From positions 170,796 to 234,795 of the forward strand of contig NZ_FNAN01000016.1 of NCBI RefSeq assembly GCF_900101885.1: 64,000 nt of DNA, written 5' to 3'. Under the pieces are notes generated by a model. It had not been told where the DNA came from. It saw only the letters and a program-made list of their open reading frames with translations, and ran no database searches. Within the stretch, counting starts at the first letter, position 1; each line of letters starts with the position of its first letter. Of the stretch, positions 42,993-51,885 are shown in pieces. This stretch comes from Dyadobacter soli. Lineage in GTDB: Bacteria > Bacteroidota > Bacteroidia > Cytophagales > Spirosomataceae. Position numbers and translations under genes: made by a program.

Positions 42993-45893
42993 TTACTTGA
43001 TAATGTCCCAGCGCAGACCAGCCTGACCTTTACGTCCGTACCATTCGCTGGATGTCGTCCGGCGTTTATCGCCCATGTACATTTTGATCGGCGAATCGCT
43101 CAGGTTGTTGAGCTCCACAAATGCACGCAAACGCTTGCTGATGGTGTAGGTAGCGGACGCGTCGATGGTGAAATTGGCGTCGGTCCAGATGTAGAAACCG
43201 GGGCCGAGCTGTTGATTAATGGTTTCCACCGAGGCACCGCGGTAGTTACCTGCCAGGCGGAGCATGATGTTGTTCTTTTCATAGAATAGAATGGCGTTGA
43301 AAAGGTTTTTCGACTGGTTGGGCAGCTGTGTGCGGTCCATCGTGATATTACCTTCCACGCCGCGTGGCACTTTCACCCGGCTGTCGATGAAGGTGTAGTT
43401 AAATTCCACCCCAAAGCCCGACCAGAAACCCCGGAGGAAGTCAAGTCGCCGGTTTATACCCGCTTCAAAGCCGATCAGCGTGGCATTTTGCAGGTTTTTG
43501 GCTTGCGTTACGAGGTAGCTGCTGCCGTCAATGCTTTGCATGCTCATATCCGTGAACACCACATCCTGAATGCGTTTGTGAAACACGCCCCCCGAGAGCA
43601 GCCCGATATTCGGGAAGTAATGCTCGCCCATCAGGTCGAAGTTGTTGGAGAATGTCGGTTTCAATGCGGGGTTACCCTGGCTGATGGTCATCGGCGTTTT
43701 GGTATTGTCGATGGAGGTACCCGGCGTCATATCGCCGAAGTTGGGGCGGATAAATGTGCGGGTGTAAGCGGCGCGGATGTTGGTATTGACGCTCAATGCA
43801 TATTTCAAATGCAGCATCGGCAGCAATGCATTGTAGTTGTTTTTCACGTTCGTCGGGGTAATGACGGTCGTGGCGGGCGTTCCGGCGATGGTAGCGGCCG
43901 AGCCTTCGAGGTCCATGTTGGTGTACTCGTTACGCACGCCGCCCACGAGCCGCAACTGGGCGGTTACCTGGTATTCGGCCATTACGTAAGCCGATGTTAC
44001 CTGCTCGGAACCTTCGTAAAGTGCCGTCGGATTGGTTTTAGGCGTTACTTCCACGAAACCGTTTTTGGTAAGCGATTCGGCGCCATACAGGTTGAAAAGC
44101 TGGTCTTTGGTAAGCGGATTCATCACATACTGGCTGTGATCGCCGGGCATATGGCCGAAAAATTCGGTCCCTTTCGCAGGTGCGGCGGTTTGCAGGTTGG
44201 CCAGGCTTAGCAGGGCAGGGGAGTTGGGTACGCCCAGTGCAGCGGCCGGCATAAATACAATGCTCGATCCGTAGGTGCTCTCCCGGTACTTGTGGCGGTA
44301 TTTGGCCCCGAATTTCAGTTTCAGATTTTTCGAAACTTCCGTTTGCAGGTTCAGCTGCACGTTTCGGTCGTGTTCGCTGTTGTCGAGCTGCGCAATCACG
44401 AGTTGCTGGAGTGTCAGCTTTTGCGGGTCCATGGTTTCCGACTCGTTGGTCAGGCCCGCTTCGAAATGCATCGGATCACCCCCGACGCCATTGGGTGAAT
44501 CGAAACCCCAGTAACGTTTGCCGTCCGACGACAGATCATTGAAACCGCCTGTGATCTTCTGCCGAAAAGTCCCAATCGGCAGCCCTTTGATTCCATAGGT
44601 AGGAGGTGTTTCAAGAAAATACCTGGATTTGTAATCGCTGTACGACCAGTCGAGCCTGAGCCGGGGCGCTACCTGGTGTTCCCCGCCGATCTCGCCGCCC
44701 TGAATGGCCGTCTGGTAATGCGAATAGCGGTAGTTGTACTGATAGCGGCTGTTGGTATAGTCGATATACGATTCAGACACCGGACGGATATCATTGAATT
44801 TATTCAGCATTCCCCTGAAAAACAGCTTACTCGCTCCGCCGAGCTTGTATTCCATTCCCAGGCTGAGGCCCATCGTCTGGCGCTTGCCCATATACCGCTT
44901 GAACATCACCGAGTTAATGGATTTTTTCTGCGCCGCGTCGGCCAGTCCGGTGTTGTAGCTCACATCGAATGCATCGGCACCCCACTGACGGTCCCAGATG
45001 GCACCGGCGAGCACGACGCCGAGTTTGTTTTTGAAAAAACGGTCACCGTAGATCAGCGAGGCATTGTAGGTGCCGTTTCGGGAAAATGAGTTGTAGCCGC
45101 CCGCCGCACTTGCATTCAGCTGACGATAAGCCGGGGCCGTTCGGGTGATGAAATTGATAGAACCGCCGATCGCGTCGCCCTCCATATCGGGTGTGATCGC
45201 CTTCGCTACCTGTACGTACTGGATCATTTCGGAGGGGATCGCGTCGAGGACCGACGACCGGTTACCCAGCACATTGGAGCTCGGCAGCCGGCTTCCGTTG
45301 AAGAGCGTCGACGTCCATGCGAATGGCGTCCCGCGTACGGTGGCCTGGTCGGCCTCGCCGTGGTACCGCGCCACCGCCACGCCCTGCATGCGCTGCACAG
45401 CTTCGGCAATGTTACGGTCGGGGAGTTTACCAATGGCGTCGGAAGCCATTACATCTATGATCGCATTGGAATTCCTTTTAATGCTCATCGCCTTGATCTG
45501 CGATGGCGCCATGCTGCCGGTTACGAGTACTTCGCTGAGCGTGTTCTTGCTATCGGGCTGCAATTCGATGTTACCCAGGTTGGTCACGCCTTTGCCGATC
45601 ACGACATCCATTTCTTTCTTACCGTACCCTACATACGTGATCGTCAGCCGTGCGTGTCCTTCCGTATTGGCTACAAGTGTGAACGAGCCGTCAATTTCCG
45701 TGGAGGCAAACAGGTTATGCGCCGGCATTTGTATCGTGGCGCCGGGCAGGCTTCCGTCCTTGCTGATGACCGTGCCTTTGAGCGTCTGCCCACGGGCAAC
45801 GGATGCGAGTGCCAGCAGGGCCGTCAGCGACCATAACAGCCTGCGTTGGGATCGTTTGCCGGTGAGGGAACCGACATTTGTAAAAGTGTACAT
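42993..45893 (-). CDS. TonB-dependent receptor, Xanthomonas/Caulobacter-type
   Basis: A 966-residue outer-membrane receptor. It has a signal peptide (WSLTALLALASVARG), a carboxypeptidase-D regulatory-like domain at about 37-115, and a TonB-box region (TLSEVLVTGSM). The plug carries the run ASDAIGKLPDRNIAEAVQRM and then GDAIGGSINFITRTAP. The PDRNxAEA phrase is characteristic of the large TonB receptor group common in Xanthomonas and Caulobacter. The barrel ends WYGRKGQAGLRWDIIK. It forms an operon with the downstream phosphatase gene (27-base gap) and is divergent from a membrane AraC regulator. The cargo is probably a carbohydrate or a phosphorylated compound, which is inference only. Confidence 0.92.
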   Translation of the reverse strand: MYTFTNVGSLTGKRSQRRLLWSLTALLALASVARGQTLKGTVISKDGSLPGATIQMPAHNLFASTEIDGSFTLVANTEGHARLTITYVGYGKKEMDVVIGKGVTNLGNIELQPDSKNTLSEVLVTGSMAPSQIKAMSIKRNSNAIIDVMASDAIGKLPDRNIAEAVQRMQGVAVARYHGEADQATVRGTPFAWTSTLFNGSRLPSSNVLGNRSSVLDAIPSEMIQYVQVAKAITPDMEGDAIGGSINFITRTAPAYRQLNASAAGGYNSFSRNGTYNASLIYGDRFFKNKLGVVLAGAIWDRQWGADAFDVSYNTGLADAAQKKSINSVMFKRYMGKRQTMGLSLGMEYKLGGASKLFFRGMLNKFNDIRPVSESYIDYTNSRYQYNYRYSHYQTAIQGGEIGGEHQVAPRLRLDWSYSDYKSRYFLETPPTYGIKGLPIGTFRQKITGGFNDLSSDGKRYWGFDSPNGVGGDPMHFEAGLTNESETMDPQKLTLQQLVIAQLDNSEHDRNVQLNLQTEVSKNLKLKFGAKYRHKYRESTYGSSIVFMPAAALGVPNSPALLSLANLQTAAPAKGTEFFGHMPGDHSQYVMNPLTKDQLFNLYGAESLTKNGFVEVTPKTNPTALYEGSEQVTSAYVMAEYQVTAQLRLVGGVRNEYTNMDLEGSAATIAGTPATTVITPTNVKNNYNALLPMLHLKYALSVNTNIRAAYTRTFIRPNFGDMTPGTSIDNTKTPMTISQGNPALKPTFSNNFDLMGEHYFPNIGLLSGGVFHKRIQDVVFTDMSMQSIDGSSYLVTQAKNLQNATLIGFEAGINRRLDFLRGFWSGFGVEFNYTFIDSRVKVPRGVEGNITMDRTQLPNQSKNLFNAILFYEKNNIMLRLAGNYRGASVETINQQLGPGFYIWTDANFTIDASATYTISKRLRAFVELNNLSDSPIKMYMGDKRRTTSSEWYGRKGQAGLRWDIIK

Positions 45894-45915
45894 GGTAGTC
45901 CGGGATTGTTTGCGA

Positions 45916-45947
45916 CAAAGGTGCGGGACACTTCATGCTCGCTTCAA
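45916..45947 (-). promoter_or_regulatory. Promoter of the TonB receptor-phosphatase operon
   Basis: On the minus strand, TTG at 45947-45945 is followed after 21 bases by CACCTTTG (45923-45916), one mismatch from TAnnTTTG. The receptor ATG is 22 bases further on. Confidence 0.5.
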
Positions 45948-46117
45948 CCCACGCCAACAACTGCTACCCGCACACGTCCCACTCGTTGGAGCGCCACTTT
46001 TAAGTTATTGATATACAAATACTTATTTTCCTGTTAAGAAATCATTAAGAAAGGCTGCAAGTGCGCCGCGGATCACTCGTGTGCCGGTTCCTTAACATCC
46101 AGTTAATACTGAAATCC

Positions 46118-46125
46118 TAAATTTG
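46118..46125 (+). promoter_or_regulatory. -7 box of the membrane AraC gene
   Basis: TAAATTTG matches TAnnTTTG. Transcription would begin near 46132, which supports the ATG at 46147 over the longer frame from 46123. No -33 TTG is obvious. Confidence 0.5.
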
Positions 46126-46146
46126 CATCCGGAAAAACAGCATTAC

Positions 46147-47274
46147 ATGCATCATATTATCGCAATCGGCATCTTTCAGGCGATCGTCGCCGTGGGAATG
46201 CTATGGAAAGGCAAAGTGCGGACGAGCGCAGATTCGTTGCTGATCATGTTTATCGCTTGCATTGGCTGCCACCTTTCGATCAAATTCGTGATCTATACTT
46301 TCGTGAACGACGAGCAGGTGCGGCAGCAAATGAATACTTTCATCGGCTTTTGCTATGCGCCGCTCCTGTACCTGTATGCCCGGAAAGTGCATGACGACGC
46401 CTTCCTGCCCGCCACGCGCTGGTACGTTTTCCTGCCGTTCGTCGCTGCCGCTATCGCTTACTTCACGATCGCAGGCGTTATCGCGGTTTCGGGCACGTCG
46501 GGTTACGGGCTGCTCAAATGGTATAACCTGGGGAGTTACTGCGGGATTTTGCTTTCGGATATTGGTTATGCGTGGCTGGCATTGCGGATCAGGCGTGGGT
46601 TCGCCGACGGGAAAGTGGTTGAAAAACGCATTGTAGCGGTCATAGCATGGTGCTTTCTGGGCATGGTTTGCGTTTCGGGGCCGGTTTATTTTGCCAACTC
46701 GTTCTTCCATGCCGACCTCATGATCCCTGTCCGCATTATCACCTACACCGCATTGAGTGCGCTGTGCGTGATGATCGTTTATTACAAATTTGTGGCAGGA
46801 ACTGCGCCGGATACGGCATTACTTACCTCCGAAACAGCGCCGGTTACAGAAACCGCCACCGCCGACAGCCCATTGTCCCGCAAGGCAGCAGTACTGCCCG
46901 AGGAGCGGCAAAAGGAAATCTGGGAATCGCTGGAAGCGCAAATGCGCCGGCACATGTTCTTCACCGACTGCGACCTGAACCTCGACAAACTGGCCGGCCT
47001 GACCGGTATCAACAAATACCACCTATCTGAAACGCTTAACAGTTTTGCAGGTAAATCCTTTTACCAATACATCAACGAGTACCGGATTTCCTATGCATTG
47101 AAAGAAATGGAGGCCGCTTCGACGAGCCAGTCCGACGATTTCAACTTTCTTTCCCTCGCCTACAAATCAGGCTTCAAGGCAAAGTCTTCCTTCAACCGGT
47201 ACTTCAAAGAGATCACCGGGTTCACGCCTTCGGAGCATTTAAGAGTTCTGCGGGGGGCGAAAATTGCGGTTTGA
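46147..47274 (+). CDS. Membrane-anchored AraC-family regulator
   Basis: A 375-residue protein starting MHHIIAIGIFQAIVA. The first 225 residues hold about seven hydrophobic helices (such as FLPFVAAAIAYFTIAGVIAV and RIITYTALSALCVMIVYYKF). The C-terminal 110 residues are an AraC helix-turn-helix domain (LDKLAGLTGINKYHLSETLNSFAGKSFYQYINEYRI ... FLSLAYKSGFKAKSSFNRYFKEITGFTPSEH). Such seven-helix AraC proteins are common in Bacteroidota and probably sense a membrane or periplasmic signal directly. It is divergent from the TonB receptor-phosphatase operon, the most likely target. A hairpin follows the gene. Confidence 0.88.
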   Translation: MHHIIAIGIFQAIVAVGMLWKGKVRTSADSLLIMFIACIGCHLSIKFVIYTFVNDEQVRQQMNTFIGFCYAPLLYLYARKVHDDAFLPATRWYVFLPFVAAAIAYFTIAGVIAVSGTSGYGLLKWYNLGSYCGILLSDIGYAWLALRIRRGFADGKVVEKRIVAVIAWCFLGMVCVSGPVYFANSFFHADLMIPVRIITYTALSALCVMIVYYKFVAGTAPDTALLTSETAPVTETATADSPLSRKAAVLPEERQKEIWESLEAQMRRHMFFTDCDLNLDKLAGLTGINKYHLSETLNSFAGKSFYQYINEYRISYALKEMEAASTSQSDDFNFLSLAYKSGFKAKSSFNRYFKEITGFTPSEHLRVLRGAKIAV

Positions 47275-47297
47275 ATGGGGGTATATGCTACGCGAAA

Positions 47298-47340
47298 GCG
47301 GATTCCCGTCTGCCGAACAGTGCCGACGACAGGAATCCGC
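47298..47340. terminator. Hairpin between converging AraC and TonB receptor genes
   Basis: GCGGATTCC (47298-47306) pairs with GGAATCCGC (47332-47340), 9 bp with a 25-base partly paired loop. No T-run follows. Confidence 0.5.
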
Positions 47341-47347
47341 CGCAATG

Positions 47348-49654
47348 CTAAAATTTAAAACTCACGCTGGTCACAAAATTACGTGTCGGGTTCGGTGCGC
47401 CCCAGAAACCCCAGCTTTTCTGGTTATTGATATTGTTCAGTTTAAAACCGATCCTGAACTTCTGGTTTTCATAAAAAGCGCTCGCATTGACAATGTGGTA
47501 GGAGGGCAACAGGAACAAATTCGTGTCGTCGAAATAGGCGTCGGAAACGTAGTTACCACCCGCGCCGAGGCCGAAATTCCGTAACGCGCCGGTCTGGAAC
47601 TGGTAGTTCAGCCAATAGTTGGCTATGTGCTGGGGCGAGTTGTTGGAAATGTTCCGGTCGAGGTTTTCGGCGCCGAGAATGCGGTTATCGTTGTAGCCGT
47701 AGCCGAGGATTACTGTCATCCCCGGGGCAGGGTTGGCGCTGAAATCCCACTCGATACCCTTGCTCACCTGCTTGCCATCCTGGAATGCGAACGAGTTGTT
47801 CCCGTAGCGCACCGCATTGTCGATGTCGATATAATAGTAGCTCAATGTCGTGTTCACCTTCTTGTCTAGCAGCTCAGCTTTGATACCGCCTTCATACTGA
47901 ATGGCATAGATCGGTTTGACCTGCAAGGTAGAACCATTCGGCTGAACGATCGGCGGGTAGTTCTGGTAACCGTTCATGTAGTTGGCAAACAGCGATACCT
48001 TGTCCTTCACGACCTGGTACACGAGCCCAAGTTTGGGTGAAAAAGAGCTCTGCGTGTAAGGCGACGCCCACGGGCCAACCGATTTATCTTCAATGTATTC
48101 GTACCGCAAGCTCAGCATCGCAAACAGGCGATCGTTGAAGCTGATCACATCCGACACGTACGCACCGTAGGTAAGCGTGTTCGAGCGTCCCCAGTTCAGC
48201 ATGGTACCTGGTACCAATGCGCTGTCGACCAGTATTCTGTCCACTTTCAGGTTGTTGTCGCGCACGTCGAGCGTACGGATAATGCCGGTACCACCGCTCT
48301 CACCGCGACCGAGGAACTGGTTCAGGTTCAGGCCGGTAAGGAAGGTGTGCTTCAAAGGGCCGGTGTTGAATGTGGTATTGAAATTCTGTTGCAGGTTGGC
48401 GTAGGTATTGCTCACGGGTCCGTACCGCGAAACGTCAATGGTCACTTTCGTAGGCGAGATCCAGACGGGGTAATCCTGGTAGCTGCGCTCTGTAAACTCG
48501 TTTACGTAGGAGACATTGGTAGTGGAGGTCCAGCCGCCGTTCATGCGGTATCTGGCCTCTCCGAAGAACTTGACGGTATTCGTTTTCGCGTCGAGGTCGT
48601 TATCCAGCAGTGACTTTTTGTAATCCAATGGAATATCGGCATAGGAGCGGATCCCCGCATCTTCTGCAATGCGCACGTAGGTCGGGCGAACGGAGTTGAC
48701 GCTGTAAATTTCGGCGTCCACCAGCACCGAGAGCCGGTCAGTTGGTTTGTACAAAATGCTTGGTGCGAAAAGCGAGCTGTTGTAAAAGCCTCTTTCGTTG
48801 TAGGCATCCTGGCGTTGAAGCGCGGTATTGACCCTTAAAAGCAGGCTGTTATCGCTTTTCAAAGGGGTATTCACATCCGCGCTGATGCGGCCGAGGCCAA
48901 AGCTGCCGACGGATAGGTCGACGCTGCCTTTGAATGTTTCAAACGGCTTTTTGGTCACCAGGTTCACCACACCGCCAAACGATGAGCTGCCCGCACCGAA
49001 CAAGGTGCCCGAGGGCCCTTTGATAAACTCGATCCTTTCGATATTCGCGACGTCCGCACTACCCCTTCCCGAGGTGGTTTGCAGGCCGTTACGGGCGTCG
49101 ATGCCCGTCGAGAACCCGCGCGACAATGCGCCGATTCCGCCGCTGGGATACAATGCGGCCACCACACCCGGTGCATTTTTGAATGCATCAGTAATGGCGA
49201 CGACGTTTTGTTGTTTCATCAGCTCCTTGCCCACAATATTGAACGCCTGCGGATTTTGCAGGTTTGAAATGGGCATTCGCGCTACCATATCCGACGATTT
49301 GTCGGTTACCCGGCCCGCCGACGACCGCACGATCACTTCCTGCAACTGCCGGTTGTCTTCGGCCAGGATGAAATCGACGGTGCTCACTTCGAGCGCGGAA
49401 ACGGTCACTTCTTTCTTTTGCGTAACAAGGCCCGCAAAGCTGGCGACGAGCGTGTAAGAGCCCGCAGGCACCTTGTTGACAGCGTAATTGCCCGCTTCGT
49501 TCACTACCGCGCCGCGGCTGGTTTTTTCCAAAACGATATTGACGAATTCGGCAGGCTTACCGTCGGAAGTGGTCACGTTTCCGCGGATGGTGCCCGTCTG
49601 CGCGAGGGCATGCATGCTCACGAGGAGGAGCATAAAGGATAGAAATTGCTTCAT
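47348..49654 (-). CDS. TonB-dependent siderophore receptor
   Basis: ATG at 49654 begins a signal peptide (MKQFLSFMLLLVSMHALAQ). The -7 box at 49688-49695 rules out the longer frame from 49690. The product is 768 residues. It has a carboxypeptidase-D regulatory-like domain at 22-100 and a plug with the siderophore-receptor phrases NAPGVVAALYPSGGIGALSRG and IERIEFIKGPSGTLFGAG, then SSFGGVVNLVTKKPFE. The barrel ends RNFVTSVSFKF. The plug is closest to the FhuA/FpvA-like ferric-siderophore group. The divergent neighbour is a PepSY membrane protein, so import and periplasmic reduction of a ferric siderophore are likely. No STN signalling domain is present. Confidence 0.92.
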   Translation of the reverse strand: MKQFLSFMLLLVSMHALAQTGTIRGNVTTSDGKPAEFVNIVLEKTSRGAVVNEAGNYAVNKVPAGSYTLVASFAGLVTQKKEVTVSALEVSTVDFILAEDNRQLQEVIVRSSAGRVTDKSSDMVARMPISNLQNPQAFNIVGKELMKQQNVVAITDAFKNAPGVVAALYPSGGIGALSRGFSTGIDARNGLQTTSGRGSADVANIERIEFIKGPSGTLFGAGSSSFGGVVNLVTKKPFETFKGSVDLSVGSFGLGRISADVNTPLKSDNSLLLRVNTALQRQDAYNERGFYNSSLFAPSILYKPTDRLSVLVDAEIYSVNSVRPTYVRIAEDAGIRSYADIPLDYKKSLLDNDLDAKTNTVKFFGEARYRMNGGWTSTTNVSYVNEFTERSYQDYPVWISPTKVTIDVSRYGPVSNTYANLQQNFNTTFNTGPLKHTFLTGLNLNQFLGRGESGGTGIIRTLDVRDNNLKVDRILVDSALVPGTMLNWGRSNTLTYGAYVSDVISFNDRLFAMLSLRYEYIEDKSVGPWASPYTQSSFSPKLGLVYQVVKDKVSLFANYMNGYQNYPPIVQPNGSTLQVKPIYAIQYEGGIKAELLDKKVNTTLSYYYIDIDNAVRYGNNSFAFQDGKQVSKGIEWDFSANPAPGMTVILGYGYNDNRILGAENLDRNISNNSPQHIANYWLNYQFQTGALRNFGLGAGGNYVSDAYFDDTNLFLLPSYHIVNASAFYENQKFRIGFKLNNINNQKSWGFWGAPNPTRNFVTSVSFKF

Positions 49655-49687
49655 AGGGGTGATTTGCATTGAGTGTTTGTGGATGCG

Positions 49688-49695
49688 CAAAGATA
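49688..49695 (-). promoter_or_regulatory. -7 box of the siderophore receptor gene
   Basis: The minus strand reads TATCTTTG, matching TAnnTTTG, 33 bases upstream of the ATG at 49654. Confidence 0.5.
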
Positions 49696-49706
49696 TTGCT
49701 CATTTC

Positions 49707-49731
49707 ATTATTTGGAATTGGATTAAATAAT
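49707..49731. promoter_or_regulatory. AT-rich inverted repeat between receptor and PepSY genes
   Basis: ATTATTT (49707-49713) and AAATAAT (49725-49731) are inverted arms with an 11-base spacer, centred between two divergent iron-uptake genes. A Fur-like operator is possible, but the match to a Fur box is not good enough to claim it. Confidence 0.35.
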
Positions 49732-49760
49732 AATTTTTTATTTGTTCCTTTGCAGCCGCT

Positions 49761-50936
49761 ATGAAAATCAAGAAAATTGCAGGCACCATTCACCTTTGGC
49801 TGGGGATGGCCGCCGGGTTGGTGGTGGTACTTAGTATGACCGCCGCGGCCATCTTTGTCTGGGATACTGAGCTGACCGATTGGTACTACCACGATTATGT
49901 TTTTGTAAAACCCCAAAACACGCAGCGCCTCCCGCTTTCCCGGCTTACGGAAATCGCGCAGCAGACGGTGCCCGGGAAAAAACTGAACTGGATAGACATC
50001 GTGAATGCCCCTGACCGGGCTTATATTTTCACTACTTACAAAGACAATCCGAACCCCACGGGCTGGACGCACTGGGATGATTACACGCATTGGGTGCACG
50101 TGTACGTAAACCCCTATACGGGCCGCGTGCAAGGCGTGGTCGACATGCTTCGTAACCCGATAGACCTTACCCGGCGGCTACATCAGAACATGCTGCTCCG
50201 GTATGATATCGGGCATTATGTGGTAGGATTTGCCACGGTTTTCGTAATGATACTTTCCATTACTGGTATGGTGTTGTGGTGGCCCAAAAACAAAGCCGCG
50301 CGCAAGCAGCGCTTCAAGATCAAATGGGACGCCCGCTGGCGGAGGGTCAATTACGACGTGCACAATGTGGGCGGGTTTTATATGCATTTACTCATCCTGC
50401 TTTTCGCCATTACCGGCCTCGTGTGGACGTTCGATTGGTGGACCAACGGCATTTACCGCCTCCTGGGCGACGACCCTGAGCAGGTTTTCCCGATACACGA
50501 AAGTCCATTGGCCCAGTTCCCGCTGACGGCCCAACCGCTCGACAAGGTACTCGCCGACGTAGTCACCAAACGTGCCGAATGGACCGCGATGAATCTCTAT
50601 TTACCGGTACCCGCCGATGGCCGCGCAGAAATAGGAGCCTACCTGGCATTCGACGGCAACACCGGCTGGGACGAGTCGGACCATTATTCTTACCACGCCA
50701 ATACCGGCGAGCTGTTCCATCAGGAGCACCAGGATGAAAAGACCCTCGGTGCCAAATGGCGCAACTCCAACTACGCCATTCACGTGGGCAGCATCTTTGG
50801 CCTGCCTACCAAAATACTCGCCACTTTTGGGGCGCTGTTTCTGGCTAGCCTGCCGGTCACGGGCTTTTTGATCTGGTGGGGACGGCGTAAGAAGCAGGTT
50901 AAGCCAGTTAAACGCTCGCCTGTACCATTTCCCTGA
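49761..50936 (+). CDS. PepSY-domain membrane protein (siderophore reductase type)
   Basis: A 391-residue inner-membrane protein with four helices near 13-33, 150-172, 203-224 and 352-374. Conserved histidines occur in GTIHLWLGMAAG, YDVHNVGGFYMHLL and NYAIHVGSIFGLP. The large periplasmic segments have the PepSY pattern (HVYVNPYTGRVQGV). Related proteins (FoxB, XusC) are tied to removing iron from siderophores by reduction at the inner membrane. It is divergent from a siderophore receptor gene. It ends shortly after the last helix (WWGRRKKQVKPVKRSPVPFP), the normal end of this family and a useful comparison for the fused PepSY at 5340. Its last 29 bases overlap the converging gene. Confidence 0.9.
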   Translation: MKIKKIAGTIHLWLGMAAGLVVVLSMTAAAIFVWDTELTDWYYHDYVFVKPQNTQRLPLSRLTEIAQQTVPGKKLNWIDIVNAPDRAYIFTTYKDNPNPTGWTHWDDYTHWVHVYVNPYTGRVQGVVDMLRNPIDLTRRLHQNMLLRYDIGHYVVGFATVFVMILSITGMVLWWPKNKAARKQRFKIKWDARWRRVNYDVHNVGGFYMHLLILLFAITGLVWTFDWWTNGIYRLLGDDPEQVFPIHESPLAQFPLTAQPLDKVLADVVTKRAEWTAMNLYLPVPADGRAEIGAYLAFDGNTGWDESDHYSYHANTGELFHQEHQDEKTLGAKWRNSNYAIHVGSIFGLPTKILATFGALFLASLPVTGFLIWWGRRKKQVKPVKRSPVPFP

Positions 50937-51831
50937 TCCCCTCCGCGTAGCTGACGGGATTGTAGGAAAAGCGGTTTTCAAATTTGCTGCTGTCGAATGC
51001 ATAGTCGCGGTCGTACTGGTATGACATTTCGCCGAGTTCCCTGACGATCGGTACGAAAATGCCGACGAGTTTCATCATCCAGCGCTTGAAAACATAGTAA
51101 TCCGGTTTGCATTTCAGTTCTGCGGCTACTTTCGTGATAAATTCTTTGCCCGTCAGTTTTTCGGAAGAGGTGGGCAAATGCCAGATTTCACCGTAGCAAT
51201 CTTCGGTATTGCCCAGCATGGCGAGCGCCCTGGCGGCGTCGGGCACGTAGGTGAATGCGTGGAGTTTGGAATCGTCGACTTGCCAGAATGCTTTTTTACC
51301 CTTGCGGAATTCGTCGAGGACGGTGATGGCGAGCGGGCTGTTGGCCACGGAAGGCCCGTAGAAATCGGCGCTTCGGGCTATAAGCCCCTGCAAGCCACGG
51401 TCAGCAATCGCATCAAGCATAATCTGCTGAATTTGAGTCCTCACCCGTCCTTTCCTGCTGGGCGGCTGCAGAGGAGAGGTTTCCGTCATGCGGGGAATTT
51501 CGTCCGCCGAATACATATAAACATTGTCCAGAAATACCAGCCTGGCATTCGATTTCAGACATGCGCTGACGACGTTATGCATGATAACCGGCCAGTCCCA
51601 CTCCCAAACCCGGGTATTGTACGGCAATCCGACCGTCAGGTACACCACATCCGAGCCTTTCACGGCCATTTCAACCTTTTCCTTGTCGAGCAGATCGGCC
51701 GGGAAAAGCTCATCGTCGGCATTGACCTTAACGGGCTTCCGGGCGACAAGCCGGATGTGGTTGGTGAAGTTCTTTAATTCTTTTGCCAGAAGGTTACCGA
51801 TTGCGCTACCCGAGCCAAGTATAGTTTGCAT
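50908..51831 (-). CDS. NAD(P)-dependent epimerase/dehydratase family protein
   Basis: ATG at 51831 (MQTILGSGSAIGNLLAKEL) starts directly with the Rossmann dinucleotide loop and is preferred to the longer frame from 51876. The product is 307 residues of the atypical/extended SDR type. Visible parts are DVVYLTVGLPYNTR, a catalytic-region stretch VFLDNVYMYSADEIP where Y-x-x-x-K is not strictly kept, and RSADFYGPSV. No precise substrate can be assigned; it may be a reductase or epimerase of a small molecule. It is convergent with the PepSY gene and overlaps its 3' end by 29 bases. It lies just downstream of a Crp-like regulator gene. Confidence 0.8.
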   Translation of the reverse strand: MQTILGSGSAIGNLLAKELKNFTNHIRLVARKPVKVNADDELFPADLLDKEKVEMAVKGSDVVYLTVGLPYNTRVWEWDWPVIMHNVVSACLKSNARLVFLDNVYMYSADEIPRMTETSPLQPPSRKGRVRTQIQQIMLDAIADRGLQGLIARSADFYGPSVANSPLAITVLDEFRKGKKAFWQVDDSKLHAFTYVPDAARALAMLGNTEDCYGEIWHLPTSSEKLTGKEFITKVAAELKCKPDYYVFKRWMMKLVGIFVPIVRELGEMSYQYDRDYAFDSSKFENRFSYNPVSYAEGIREMVQASV

Positions 51832-51885
51832 GATCTTTTTGATGCAAATGTATCCGGGCCGTACGCTGCGGGGCATTGATTTGTG

